From positions 1,614,501-1,678,500 of the forward strand of contig JAGTXZ010000002.1 in NCBI GenBank assembly GCA_018398575.1: a stretch of 64,000 nucleotides of DNA, given 5' to 3'. The position numbers were made by a program, and so were the translations under genes. The notes under the pieces are model-generated. The model saw only the letters and a list, made by a program, of their open reading frames with translations, did no database searches and was not told the DNA's origin. Origin of the DNA: Ampelomyces quisqualis (Eukaryota; Ascomycota; Dothideomycetes; Pleosporales; Phaeosphaeriaceae). This document shows positions 11,822-23,213 of the stretch, in pieces (positions within the stretch are counted from its first letter, which is position 1; each line of letters begins with the position of its first letter).

Positions 11822-13346
11822 TTAATCCTCGACACTCTCTCCTGCCTTGGCCGCGTCCTTTGCGTCCTGGTCCTGCGTCTTCTCTTTTGGTTTTTCCTTG
11901 TCTTTACTTTTGCCCTTGGTCTTGGTATCCGCTTTCTTCACACTCACGGCCTTTTTCTTCTCCGTCGTCGTCGTCGTTGGCGCAGCTTTCTTCTTCTCTG
12001 CCAACTTCTTCTTCTGTTCAGCGAGTTTCTTCTTTTCCGCTGCCTTTTTCTCTTCGGCGAGTTTCTTCTTCTCTGCGAGTTTCTTTCTATCTGCTGCGGC
12101 TCTTTTTTCCGCGAGAGTTTTGCGGGTCGAGGAGGTGCTGGGCTTCTTGTCGGAGGATTTGGACTTTGAGGAAGATGGTTTGGATTTATCTGTGGGCTTC
12201 GGATCGTCGGCGGGGGGCTTGTTGTCTGTGGTTGGCTCTTGTGTCGCAGCTGCTTCTGCGCCTTGTGCTTCCTTCTCGTCGCTTTCCTCTTCTTCATCGT
12301 CACTTTCTTCCTCGCTGGTTTCTTCTTGTTCTCCTTCCTGGACACTTTCTCCTGCTTTCCTGGCATCTTTTGGATCTTGCTCCTGTGTTTGGGGGGCGTT
12401 CTCCGTCGTCGTGCTCGTCTCCTTCTCCTCTGCGCTCTCCTCTCTCTCCTCACCGTCATCGCCGTCCTCCGCTTCTTCACTTTCCACCTCCTCTTCATCA
12501 TCGTCGTCTCCCTCTTCGCTCTCTTCCTCCTCGCTGCTTTCTGCCTTTGCTTGTGTCTCGGAGATGGGGCCAGCATTCAGAGCTGGATCCTCAGCATCTT
12601 CGTGCATCGAAGGTGGCGCATGTACTCCTTTTTGAAGACCAGAGAGCTTGGGTATTGTGGGCGATTTGCTTGCGGTGGCAGAGCTCGGTGTCGGTGGTAG
12701 GGGCGTCGAACGTGGGGATAGTATGCCTGCATCGGCTTTCGCGGGGCTCTTTGCAGGCGTCGCAGAGGTGGGCGTGTTCGTCTTCTCGGTCAAGAGAGGG
12801 TTTGTGGTCGCGATCTTTGCTGGCGCTTGCTTCTTCGCTGCGGCAGCTTTTGCAGCTTCGGCGCCCAGCTGGCGGATGGCGAGGTTCTGCGCAGGGTTTG
12901 GCTGCACGACATTCTCCTTCTTGGTGGTAGCAGTCGCCGAGGATGACATGGGTGCAGCGGCGGAGGGTTTCGCAGGTAGGGGCGTGAACGAGGACGTGAA
13001 GCCCAGGGCTTCTCGAAGCTCGTCGTATTCGTTCCATTCTTCGATTTCGTCGATGCCCTACCTGGCTGTCAGCGTCTTCCAGCTTGTGGGTCCATGGGAC
13101 TTTACACACCCCGAGTACGTAGCCCTCTTTGACTATGAGAGGTAGCTTCTTTCCGCTTGCTCTCCGCTGGAACAGTTTCCGCGCGAGCTCGTTGGTTGCT
13201 GTGTCGACGCCTTTAAATGGGATCTTGTTGGCCTTGAGTATCGTCTCCATGCGCGATGTGGCCGTGATGATGTGCGAGGATCCTGCCGTCAACGACGTGA
13301 AGAGGTAGATTGCGGGATCTGTGTCCCAGACCTTGAGCTCGGCCAT
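11822..13346 (-). CDS. Thioredoxin-fold (SH3BGR-like) protein with long charged tail
   Basis: Exons 13346-13110 and 13057-11822; intron 13058-13109 (GTGTGT...TAG, phase 0). Product 490 aa. The first about 110 residues look like a glutaredoxin/thioredoxin-fold domain of the SH3-binding glutamic-rich type: a start strand (WDTDPAIYLFTSLTAG), a helix with METILKANKIPFKGVD, a cis-Pro-like KKLPLIVKEGYVLG and, across the intron, GIDEIEEWNEYDELREALG. No CxxC is present, so redox activity is unlikely. The rest is disordered: Ser/Pro/Ala region, a highly acidic stretch (runs of E and D) and a Lys/Ala/Glu region with repeated AEKKKLAEKKK-type units. The frame also extends upstream to 13472, but the ATG at 13346 directly begins the domain. 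Function unknown; family call moderate. Confidence 0.78.
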
Positions 13347-13759
13347 GGTGGTGATGAAGGTGCGATCGCCGGATGTTCCCTGGAGAGACTGGAGAGAAGA
13401 GGTGGTGCTCGCCGATGTGCAGCTGGGTAGAGAGAAACACAACGACAAAAGTGACTTGGCACGACGTAACACTGGTGAGACTCGTGGGAATGCTTCACGT
13501 TGATGGTTGTGTCACATTCGGGACCCTGCGCTATGCGGGGTTGTAGCTAGTGCCCCCTGTACGGAAGCAGCCGAGGAGAGTGTGCAAGACCACAAGCATT
13601 GAGCAACGTTCACTTCATTCGCGGGCTAACGTCATCCGTATTCCTTGATGTAGAGCGAGACAGCATTATGTATTATACAAAGACTTAAAAGATCGGGAAA
13701 GCGCAGCATCAGGCAAATCAAACAGTACCGCTATTTGTCCCACTTCCTGGACTGTGTAT
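13347..13759. other. Intergenic between two minus-strand genes
   Basis: 413 bp: promoter of the thioredoxin-fold gene and 3' end of the bZIP gene. Nothing else seen. Confidence 0.6.
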
Positions 13760-15781
13760 TCATACCGTGGGCGTCGGGTTGCCATTCGAGTATTTGCCAG
13801 CGAGGACAGTCATCAGCGAGTCGCTGACCTCAAACTCTTCAAGCACTGCACCAAAGCTGCCCCGAATGTTAGCAATGCGAACCGCAAAAGAGTCACCGCG
13901 ACGTACCCGTAGCACCGAACTTTGGCGAGCAGCTCCGTCTTGATCACATCGATGTCGTCTTTTTGCAGGTCTTTGAAGCTTGTGTCTTGGATAATCTTCG
14001 CCCATGCCATGATGGGCGTAATCTCTCCATCAAGCGGCAGACGATTGCTGAGGTCCAACAGCTTCATCAGGTCCGGCATCGTGATATCCGGCATCTGATG
14101 TGGGTATTTTTCTTCAGGACAAGTGGCAATGTGCGAGTCCGGTGGCTCCGTCGCCATCAATGCATGCCCACTGATCGTTTCCTCGGCGTCATGCGCGCGT
14201 ACCATGAGGAATTGCATGTGGTCCATACAAGGCCGTTCGAGACTGTCCACGCAATCGTCAGAACAATGACTCGAGGCAAAGAAGCCACGACGTACGGGAG
14301 GCTCAAGAAGAGGCGAGAAGAAGACATGATGCAATTTGCGAATAAAAAAATTATTATTGGGGTGGAGGAGAAAGATAGGGCGTTCGGTCGTACGTTAAGA
14401 CGAAGTCAATCCCAATTTGATCATAGTCAAGTCCATTTTGTTGGGGACCTGCCTGATGGGCTTGCTGCTGCTGGGCCATTGACTGTTGGCTCATGACATC
14501 GTGCGAATTGGAACCTCGATGTTGGAAGCTCGGGGGCGATGTGTAACCAGTTGACGCGGATCGTGGGCCGTAGCCTGATACGCTGCCACTAGAGCTGCCG
14601 TATGTAGAGCTACTCACGGGCGCCATTCCATTGTTCGGGGGAGTTGATAGGTCGAATGCGATTCCGTGGGCCATGAGAAGTTCTTTGAGCCGACGATTCT
14701 CTTCTGCGAATGCATCTCGTTCTCGCGAGGTCGTGGCGAATGTTTCCTTGAGACGGAGAACCTCTTGCTCGAGGGCTTTGATGTACATCTCTTTGCGTTC
14801 TCGATGTGTTCTTTGCTCAATGTTAGTCGCGCCCTCATGATGTGAAAGAGCTAATCACCTCTGTGCTTGACGGTTGAGCTCTTGTCGGCGTGTCAGAGCC
14901 GGCTTGCTATCGGGTTTGGGGCCTCTCCTCTTCGCTGGTTGGCCATCTATGCTTCGGTGAGTATAGTTCATCAGGTGTTGTAGTGATGCAAACCTCGTGT
15001 CGTCTTCTTCTCGGTCAGGTTCTTGAAAAAACCAAACTGTGCTAATGGACTTTTGGATTCACTTCCTAAAGATTGCCATTGCCCAGTACTCTCCATCTCC
15101 GACGCAAAGCCAGCCAAACTACCACGTCTACCGGTACTCATTTCCGAGAAGCACTCAGATGCTCTGCGGGAAGTAGCAGGGGAAGGGTAGTCGGTGCCAG
15201 CGCCGGGTGGAGGGTATAAGGGCCCCATGGTTAGCCCTTCGGACCATGACATGTAACGATTATGGGACATTAGGTAAGATGAAAAAGTCGATAATAAAGA
15301 AAAAAAACAGAACTGGAAATTACAGTGGTGGTGATTATGAGGAGCTTGGACATGAGGTGACAGTTCCACTGCAAGGTATATGTAGTCTGCCCAAGGTAGA
15401 GTATGGCAAACGGTTGCGTGTGTACTCGATCTCATGCATTACTGCTGGGAATCGGCAATGGGACGCGCCGCAGCGCACGTGAGCAACCTTAATGCTCTCG
15501 TTGAAGTTCTCGCCTTGACGAGACTCCACTCGTCTCTACAGCATGCCTTTCACCAACCAACGTTGACGTGCAGCGGAGAGATATGCACAGTGACCAATGG
15601 AAGAAGAGCGAGGCATATGCCAAGGCCGTGAACGCGTTACAGAGAAAAGACAAAACAGAGTCGACTTCAAACATGGAGCAATTAAAGCGAAAGAGGGATG
15701 CCAAGAAGGTAGTGTAAGCTTACCACTGCCATTTTGGTAGTTTGCATCCATGTCGGATGGATCTGGCTTGATAGCAGCCAT
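13760..15781 (-). CDS. bZIP transcription factor (fungal)
   Basis: Six exons on the minus strand: 15781-15724, 15236-14994, 14946-14859, 14810-14394, 14242-13907, 13856-13760; all phases agree, 412 aa. The basic region is assembled over two introns: KRRGPKPDSKPALTRRQ, then NRQAQRTHRERKEMYIK, which has the fungal N-R-x-A-Q-R basic signature. The zipper is LEQEVLRLKETF..ENRRLKELL. A Gln/Ser-rich middle follows, then a conserved C-terminal block (GIDFVL joined to TLERPCMDHMQFLMVR, ISGHALMAT, MPDLMKLLDLSNRLPLDGEITPIMAWA). The first exon (starting MAAIKPDPSD) is inferred: it joins in phase over a 487-nt intron with GTAAGC, a CTAAT branch site and an AG acceptor. If it is not used, translation would start at 15270 (MSHNRY). 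Nuclear DNA-binding regulator; targets unknown. Confidence 0.88.
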
Positions 15782-16936
15782 GCTATGCAGGTCGCATGAA
15801 TCGACGAGCACACCCAGGGATAAACAATCGTCCTTGCAAGCGTGATAGTCGCAGAGATCGCTGGCTCTGGGGATGTCAGACTCTGAACCTGTCAGTCAAC
15901 GGTCGACCCCTGTGCACATACGAAGCGTACAGTTCACGGCTTGGTCGCTATAAGCTGGATCTTTGCACCAAGATCGTTGGCGAGGACCAGCTAGGATGAG
16001 ATCCAGCGCTGCACATACACTCGCGGACGACGTTCGTGACGATAGGTCGTGGGCGGGCAAGGAACTGGAGTGGTATGTGCGGAAGTGGCTGAGGAGCAAT
16101 TGAGACGTGAGGTGGTGCTCTCTGCGTCGCAGATCCGGGGTCAAAGGGGACCACAGCGGAGAAGACGGAGGACGGCCAAAGATCGCCCAGGAAAAGCCCC
16201 TACACTTACAGCGCGATCTTCAACGCTTTTGAGCAGTGACGGGTCTGGACAGTAATGCGCTGCGATATCCGGACATCGATCAGTGCTCAGCACAGTCCGG
16301 GGCCCGGGCTGGACGATTTGGAATTCCCAGGCTGGACGTTGAAAGCACAAAGGTGCCCGTGCAGTGGACGGAACGAGCCGGACTGCTGCCGAGTGGTCAA
16401 TCGGCGAGTGCAATACAGTTCGATTCGCCTCCGTATGGTGTTGACGAATCGTTCTCCTGCGGCTCTGCGGTCTAGAGCGGAGTGGACGGCGATGTTCAAC
16501 AAGCCACTACAGCAGCGGGGTGCAGCAGCAAGTCGCTAGGGCCACAGGTCGAAGGTGGAAGACTGGAAGTTAGGGATGATGAAGCAATCTCAATTGTGCA
16601 ATTGTCGTCTTCGTTCTATCGACAGCTGAGATGTAAGTTACGTTGCTGACTGAATGTGCTTTTGCTTTTGCTCAGCGTGCGACTGCAGGGTGCATCTAGC
16701 TCGCCATTGGCCAGCCTATCAGCGAGGCTGCCGACACGATTCGCAGGTCCGTCTGCATGTTCTAACTCCTCGGTCGTGTACCTACGAACCATGAAGTTCA
16801 CATGGTGATGGTATTATTTACGTGTTTGATCGCTTTGTGGTTGTGAATTTTGCAACACTCGAGCAGCATAGCATTAGCAGCACTCGTGTCATGGTAGATA
16901 CAGCTGAATGTCCCGTGTTTACATCATCACACTGCT
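15782..16936. other. Intergenic: bZIP upstream region and AKR 3' side
   Basis: 1.16 kb with only short, uncorrelated open frames. Long upstream regions are common for regulator genes; no element can be named. Confidence 0.55.
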
Positions 16937-18213
16937 CTATGGCTTGTTGCCCAGAATGCCATCAATCTCCTTCAGGACATCGTCTGTCAGCTTGGGAAGC
17001 AACTTCATGGCACCGCAGTTGTCATGGACCTGTTGCGGGTTGGTAGCTCCCAAGATTACAGTGCTCACGTTCTTGTTCGCCGCACACCAAGCAAGAGCCA
17101 ACTGAGTCATCGTTCCACCGAGACGCTCAGCAATTTTGGTCAGTTCCTGGACCTTCTTGATTTTGCTCTGGCCCTCCTCGCTCTTCAGCTCCTCGATCTT
17201 GGACTTCATCATATCTGAGTTATTGGCGTAACGAGAGCCTTCTGGAATCTCGCCTAGAACCTGTTAGCATTGAGGCTGCATCCTTGATGAATACATCGAC
17301 TTACCGGAGTTGTATTTTCCGGTCAGGAAGCCGCTGGCCAAAGGCGACCAGATAGTGGTACCGTACTGGTACTTCTCATACAACGGCTTGTACTCCTTCT
17401 CGACGCGCTCACGGTGGAAGGCGTTGTATTGCGGCTGTTCGGCGATGGGCGCAATGAGGTTGTACTTTTCTGCAATTTCGGTAGCTTCCTGGATCTGCTC
17501 GGCTGACCACTCAGATGTTCCCCAGTAGTAGGCCAGGTTCATATGAATAGTTTGGGTGAATGCTTCGACGATTTCCTTCATCGGCACACTAACACTCAGT
17601 CGGCGAAGGACTCGAGAATTATGGAGTACAACTCACTCAGGGTCGTGACGATGTGCGAACACGATATCGACATATGACGTTTCGAGTCTAGCGAGAGAGC
17701 TCTTGAGGCCTTCAATGATGTGCTTCTTGGACAGGCCCCTGCGTCTTGTTGATAACAGCAATTTAGCCCGACACTCAAATCTCATACCTTGTATTTGGCT
17801 CCTTTCTCGAAGTACCGAAGAAGATCTAGTGGCGACTGTCAGTTGGTGAGTACGATGCAGTATGCAATTTGAACGTACCTTTGTTGACAGAACATACTCG
17901 TCTCTGGGCCAGGCAAGCTCCTTCAATGCCTGTCCCATTTCAAGCTCGCATTGTCCGGCGGCGTAGACTTCAGCAGTGTCGAAGACGTTAATCCCATTGT
18001 CCCATGCGGCTTGCATGCAGTCCTTGACAATGGAACCTTTCTGCGTTCCTCCATAAGTCAACCAACCTCCGAGGGACAGAACAGAGACTTTTAGGCCAGC
18101 AGGACCGAGACGGCGGAACTATGGGCAGGTGAGCTTCTCGTGCGGAACGTCGTGCTAGGATTTGAGGTTACCTGCATGTCCTTCGGATCAAACTTTGACT
18201 CGACGGCAGGCAT
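16937..18213 (-). CDS. Aldo-keto reductase, voltage-gated K+ channel beta-subunit type
   Basis: NADPH-dependent oxidoreductase of the Kv-beta/AKR6-like group. Exons 18213-18172, 18118-17879, 17825-17788, 17738-17637, 17588-17305 and 17253-16937; five introns of about 48-53 nt; 340 aa, the usual family length. Landmarks: FRRLGPAGLKVSVLSLGG, the catalytic Asp and Tyr in NVFDTAEVYAAG, catalytic Lys in VLSTK, catalytic His in VFAHRHDPD, YWGTSEWSAEQIQEA, WSPLASGFLTGKYN, and cofactor-binding VSTVILGATNPQQV near the C-terminus. The third exon is only 38 nt. Fungi often carry several paralogues and substrates are not inferable. Family call is secure. Confidence 0.93.
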
Positions 18214-19324
18214 TTTGGAAATCAATCAATTGAGTGGACTTTGCTATGAAGGTATGTATAGTCATGAACATTCAAGAGGGTGGATTGGGAGGGTTGACAG
18301 GCGTACGGAGTAGCGCAGATGAATTGGAAAATTATAAAGTTTGTGACATGTGTAGCGCAGATGAGGGGTTTGGTGGGGCATCTTGTTGTTTGTAATCGTC
18401 ATCGTGAGACGACACTTGACCCGCGAACCGATTCCGCTCAACGGCCTAGGCAGTTGATGAAGCTGATGAGGCGCACCGTGCAGGTGCACTGCGCTGTGAT
18501 GCCTGGAAGTCTTAAGAGAGCTTCCTGCCCACCCCGGTAAGAGGTATCACCCACCCCTGTGGAGTACCTACTCCTTACAACTCACCACCGTCGAAGCCTC
18601 CAAAGTCACTTATGCACCCCAGATAGTTGCTAGCAACAATAGATGGCAAAAACAAGATTTCGATTATAGTCAGGCGGAGAAGAAAATAGTGCTACGCCTG
18701 ACTAGGCCTAATGTGACGCAACCAAGTAACCCGACGCCGCGTCCAGATCGCTCAGCCGGCATAATTTCACATACGGAGTACACAGCGCAGCGGGCAAGTG
18801 AGCGAAACGTTGTGCGAACATGGCGCACTCAGACGTTCATTCGCCGCCAATGCTGCCATCACAGGCGGTAGGTCGCTCGACAGGCTGTACTGGCAAAGGC
18901 TGGACCCGTTGACACATTGGCGTGTTTCGAAACATCCGTTTCACTGACAGCCAAACTACCCCTGAATCGTCAGCCACTCACAGCTTTTGCTCATGTCATT
19001 GTCTGCCCTTGAAGATGTCCGCCGCAGCACGATTGGTAGGCGTTCAAAGGTCCATGGCTGCGTGTGAAAAATCCTAATGCTCTTTGAATAGCTGGCGGAG
19101 CTCTATATAACATTGTGCCTCCCTGAGTGAGACAAGCGCGTCGCATTCTTCCTTTCGTTACCAATCCCCTTACCCTTTGTCGTTCTCTGTGAACTTGTCT
19201 GCTGGCCGACACGTTTGTTACATTCCCTACAAGAATTCTTTGGCCATAAAAATCCTACAAGCATTTTACCTTCGCTGCAATCAATACTTCAAACAAACGA
19301 ACATCAAGACAATACAACCCAATC
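18214..19324. other. Divergent intergenic AKR / secreted protein
   Basis: 1.11 kb between divergent starts. A TATA-like element lies at 19104-19110; CT-rich leader DNA follows. No gene recognised. Confidence 0.55.
19104..19110 (+). promoter_or_regulatory. TATA-like element of the secreted-protein gene
   Basis: TATATAA about 215 bp before the ATG at 19325, followed by a pyrimidine-rich leader. Position suits a TATA box with a long 5' leader. Prediction only. Confidence 0.45.
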
Positions 19325-19990
19325 ATGTACATGAAGACATCAACCCTCCTCGCGAGTGCCTTTGCACTCTGCGCCACTGCCGCACCACTACCAGCCGAAC
19401 CCAACTACAACACCGGTGTCGCCGTACCGGGAGCCATAACAGCCGAGCAGCTCATCGCTATCGCACCAGACAGCGCTTCATGCTCCGGCGCCAGTTTCCC
19501 AGAGGAATGTGCGGACGCCGCCACTGCTGCCACTGCCATCAACAGTGCCTTCGCCACCTACCAGGTCACCGCCAAAGGAGAGAAAGCTGCGTTGATTGCC
19601 TACATGGCCTTCGAGAGCGGTAACTTCAAATACAAAAAGAATCACTTCCCAGGACGTCCAGGACAAGGAACTCGAATGATGGCAATGCCACCATTTGTTT
19701 CCCAGTATGCCACCGCTGTAGCTGGCGCAGAAGCTGTCGCTGCTGCAAGCGCCACCGGAGGAGACGCGGGTCTCAACGCCGTCCTTGATCTCGTCAACAG
19801 CGACGACGCGAAGAGCTTTGGTAGTGCGGCGTGGTTCATGACCGCGACCTGCTCCTCCGAGGTCCGTGCCGGATTGGTCGCTGAGACAACAGAGGGCTGG
19901 CACGCGTTTTTGACTCAATGTGTTGGAACGACTGCTGCCCCAGAGCGTGACGCCTCTTGGACTGCGGCGAAGCAGGCTATTCTTGCCTAG
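19325..19990 (+). CDS. Secreted protein of a conserved fungal family, function unknown
   Basis: Single exon, 221 aa. The N-terminus is a clear signal peptide (hydrophobic STLLASAFALCATAAP, with cleavage likely after Ala); a second ATG two codons in could also start it. The mature part has the pattern ITAEQLIAIAPDSASCSG, a Cys pair around EEC, an ESGNFKYKKNHFPGRPGQGTR block, SFGSAAWFMTATCSS and FLTQCVGTTAAPERDASW. I remember this arrangement from secreted proteins in many ascomycetes; the FESG..F..NHFPG..GQGTRM block recalls lysozyme-like folds with an acidic residue, but no activity can be assigned. Four cysteines in the mature part could form two disulfides. Confidence 0.8.
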   Translation: MYMKTSTLLASAFALCATAAPLPAEPNYNTGVAVPGAITAEQLIAIAPDSASCSGASFPEECADAATAATAINSAFATYQVTAKGEKAALIAYMAFESGNFKYKKNHFPGRPGQGTRMMAMPPFVSQYATAVAGAEAVAAASATGGDAGLNAVLDLVNSDDAKSFGSAAWFMTATCSSEVRAGLVAETTEGWHAFLTQCVGTTAAPERDASWTAAKQAILA

Positions 19991-21452
19991 ATGGTGCCTT
20001 CACATGTTTCACATGGCTGTGCCACATGGTTATGCTGGGACTGAATAACCGATTGCTCTTGTGCATTGTCTAGGGTGGAGATAGTATTCGTAGACAACAA
20101 AGCTTGAATATCACGAGATGCGATGCCGAATGGTTTTCAGAATTGTGCCACTAGCTGCCTCGTGCCTATTCACAATGAAAGGCTCACTGAGTCACTACCT
20201 CTGTTTTCGATGTCCCAGGAATTCTAGATCGCTTCGGCACCTTGATTCACAGTGATTTTCGGTGAATGACTATCCCCTCGTCGACACATCCATGTACCCT
20301 ATTGTGACCCACCCGAGCGAATGTGGAAGGCATTTGGTGAACGACCTGTATTGAACCATGATCTGATGTCAGTCAATTCACCTTGACTTTGTGTCGCGCA
20401 AACACTCGCATCATTATCGCTCGCACGCAACGACTTGAGACAATAGCTTGTACTCCGTACAAATCCAGGATTTCTCCAATTTGTGACACAATAATGGCAG
20501 ACATGGCAGGACTAAATGATCGGATGACAATATCTCAGATCCAACCTGCTGCGGCCGGTCGACCTTGAAGACATGAATCAACCAACGCTGTGTAAACAAT
20601 GATAGTGCGCCGCGGAGCATACAACGTCTTGTAAGCATCTCAAATGCTGCCCCTTAGTGGGCAAGTTATTTCAGGCACGCACTCAGATGATCGTGAATAG
20701 TGACTAGGTCCGCTTGCTGATTGCTGCCTCCTCTTTCGCAACCTTTACGAACTAACAGACCATTATAGATCCTGTCCCAGCTTGCAGCTCAGCATTACAT
20801 TTCGAAACATTCACTTTGGGTTTGTACACACACAGCACACGCGCTTGTAGTACGAATATGCTACATCTCCATGTTACTTCTTGGCCTATCAGCAATTTGC
20901 GAATGTGCAATGTCAGACGGGCGTATGCTACACAAACACTGCCCACTTTCCCCACTGATGTCTCGCTAAATACCAGACGAGTTGTCACTCCGGGTGTTTT
21001 GTCCTGACAGTGTGTGCCATGTGCGCAGCGGACAAGGCCGATGTCGTAGGAAAGATAAATGGATCGGCTGAAACACAAGGCCTCGCTGTCACATTTACAG
21101 AGCTCTGCACACGCAACACCAGGTTGTCGGAAATTCTATTGGTGATGTAAATGTGAATGATATAGTGTCCTCTAGGAGGGAAGCGGACTTTCGTCCGGTT
21201 TATCGGGGTCATGTACGCCTTCTTTCTATATTGACCGCGAGCGGAAGGCTTTTGTGTCGCGAGCGTGGTCGTCTCACAGTTTTTGAACCTACGAGAGGGT
21301 GCGGGTATTGATTGACTTCCCTTGTTATCAATCCACCCTCTTCATCGTGTGCCCTTTTGGGCCACTGACCCCTCTTTCGATGAAAGAACTGATACTACCA
21401 CGATTCCAAGGTATCGTGTTAGTTAATTTGTACCGTCGTTCTCCTTCATCGT
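19991..21452. other. 3'-3' intergenic
   Basis: 1.46 kb between convergent genes, with lower GC and frequent stops. No coding, RNA or repeat feature recognised. Confidence 0.55.
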
Positions 21453-23213
21453 TCAATCGTCCCATTTTACCAACTTGTCGTCATCGGCAAAAGCGCCAAT
21501 GTCATCGTATGTCATTCGTTCTCCGCATTCGGGACAAGTACAGCTTTCCCAACCATGGGTGATGACACATCTTTCAACATGTGACTGAAGGCAATCGAAA
21601 CATGTAGCAGCTTCGTGCCAACAGTTCGCAGTAATACGACGGTTGACAAACGTGGAAGGATCCTTTGTAGTCTTACAGATGATGCAAGTCCGGTCCAAGG
21701 ATGGAGTACCCCGTCGAGACGTAGGACGAGGGCTGGCGGGTATACTTGCTGCCATTAGTGATGGTGATGTCTGTGTTCTAGGTGATGGCATCCCCAAACT
21801 ACTGTGGCAAGAGTGCATCGACTCGGGGCGCCTCTGCATTATGTTTTCGACCAAGAGCCTTGATTGGGTACGTTTTTTGGTTGGTGATGTTGACATATCG
21901 CTGCCTCGACGTTGCTCTTGTGTTGATGCCGGACTTGGGGGAATGTCGGCCCAGGGTGCGAAAGGAGGTGGAAGGCCTCCTTGAAAGAGAGGGTGTTTGA
22001 ACTCGAGAGGAGAGTACGAGGGCGTGGGAAGGAAATCTACTCCCAAGGTCGACTGGTTCCGCGCTCCTGGAGAGTGGCTCCGATGCCAGGACAAATTTTC
22101 TTCTGTAAGATTGATATGGCGTAAGCTCTCCATGGTTGCCATTGAAGGCGGTTCCTGTGCTGCAGTAAATGACCGTCTCCCCGTGAGCTTCTTGAGAGTT
22201 TGTGGAATTGCCGACCACCTGTTCTTCGGCTTCTTCTCAGTCTTATGCTTCGTGTCATGTAGTTCGAATCCCTCGGGGGCGGAGCAAATTGGTAGCGAAG
22301 GACATGGAGGGCCGACCTCGCTATCTCCAAACCGATTGTATACGGCATCACTTTCAATGTGCTCTCCAGGTACTGCTTTAGATGATATATCCGAGATCGG
22401 ACGGGAGTAATCGGGATAACTATTGTTACGCAGACCCCTGGAAGACGCAATTTTACCATTTCGACGATCTCTGTGCTGGTAGGTTGCGAATGAGGTAGGG
22501 CGAGCTCGTTGCTCGTTGAGTTGTGGGCTCACATGCGATGGAGGCTGGTATGATGCTGGTCGTCCTGGCTGACCATCTGCATGTCGGCAAGCATGTGGTA
22601 CGGGCCATGTCTGGGGATGCGCGAATCGTGACATAGATTCTGAACTAGTGCTCGACGAAAGACTGCTTCTTTGCATGTTCGCGCGGCTGGGCTGGAAGGA
22701 GACCGGACGCTGACGTGATGTCTGTGGACTCATTGTGGCGGGTGAAACGGTCCATTGGGGCGAAAGAAGATGCTGAGAATAATAGGAGATCGGACGTAAA
22801 GTCTTCAGCGGCTCTGACCGTCTCTTGTCGAACGCGGAATTGAGCCTCGTCTTGGGCTCTAAAGTCGAATGTACGGGACCTCCGGAGCTAAAAGATGTAG
22901 GCTGGTCCGGCGTGGTCCACTGTTCGAACAGATCTGCATCTTTGCTGTCATCGCTTGTACCTTCCGCGAAGTCTCTGGCATTATTCTCCTGGCTGGCATC
23001 TTTCTCTGAAGCGCCGAGGCGTGCATGCAATGGCCGCTCGAGCCATTTTGTGGTTCTTGAATTTTCGCGTTGGAGTCCTGCCAGCCTCTCTTCTGTATCC
23101 GTTATAAAGCCTAACATGCGTTGGGCTTTAGCGGAGTCTCTCGTAATTGGACGTGGATGTCTCAGCAGTGGGTGAACATCGTCCTGGCCTGGAATCTGCG
23201 TCACTGTAGCCAT
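21453..23213 (-). CDS. Protein with C-terminal RING-like cysteine domain
   Basis: Single exon, 586 aa. Residues 1-500 are Ser/Pro/Arg-rich and probably disordered, with a short helix near the start (AKAQRMLGFITDTEERLAGLQREN). The last about 80 residues form a compact cysteine-rich module: Cys at about 510, 513, 531, 538, 541, 549, 558, 560 and 563, with His near 533, in the order CIIC, NCWHEAATCFDC, ERC, CTCPEC. This resembles the first RING of RBR-type ligases, or a stand-alone RING variant, so a ubiquitin-ligase role is possible but not shown. No catalytic RING2 or IBR follows; the protein ends soon after (KLVKWDD). Start is the ATG at 23213. Confidence 0.8.
   Translation of the reverse strand: MATVTQIPGQDDVHPLLRHPRPITRDSAKAQRMLGFITDTEERLAGLQRENSRTTKWLERPLHARLGASEKDASQENNARDFAEGTSDDSKDADLFEQWTTPDQPTSFSSGGPVHSTLEPKTRLNSAFDKRRSEPLKTLRPISYYSQHLLSPQWTVSPATMSPQTSRQRPVSFQPSRANMQRSSLSSSTSSESMSRFAHPQTWPVPHACRHADGQPGRPASYQPPSHVSPQLNEQRARPTSFATYQHRDRRNGKIASSRGLRNNSYPDYSRPISDISSKAVPGEHIESDAVYNRFGDSEVGPPCPSLPICSAPEGFELHDTKHKTEKKPKNRWSAIPQTLKKLTGRRSFTAAQEPPSMATMESLRHINLTEENLSWHRSHSPGARNQSTLGVDFLPTPSYSPLEFKHPLFQGGLPPPFAPWADIPPSPASTQEQRRGSDMSTSPTKKRTQSRLLVENIMQRRPESMHSCHSSLGMPSPRTQTSPSLMAASIPASPRPTSRRGTPSLDRTCIICKTTKDPSTFVNRRITANCWHEAATCFDCLQSHVERCVITHGWESCTCPECGERMTYDDIGAFADDDKLVKWDD

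Noticed and set aside
11847..12930. Long plus-strand frames rich in Ser/Phe or Leu/Arg
   Set aside because: Mirror images of the Lys/Glu-rich tail of the thioredoxin-fold protein on the minus strand.
17200..17310. Apparent frameshift in the last exon of the aldo-keto reductase
   Set aside because: Careful counting against the flanking reading frames shows the exon (17253-16937) is in phase; no frameshift.
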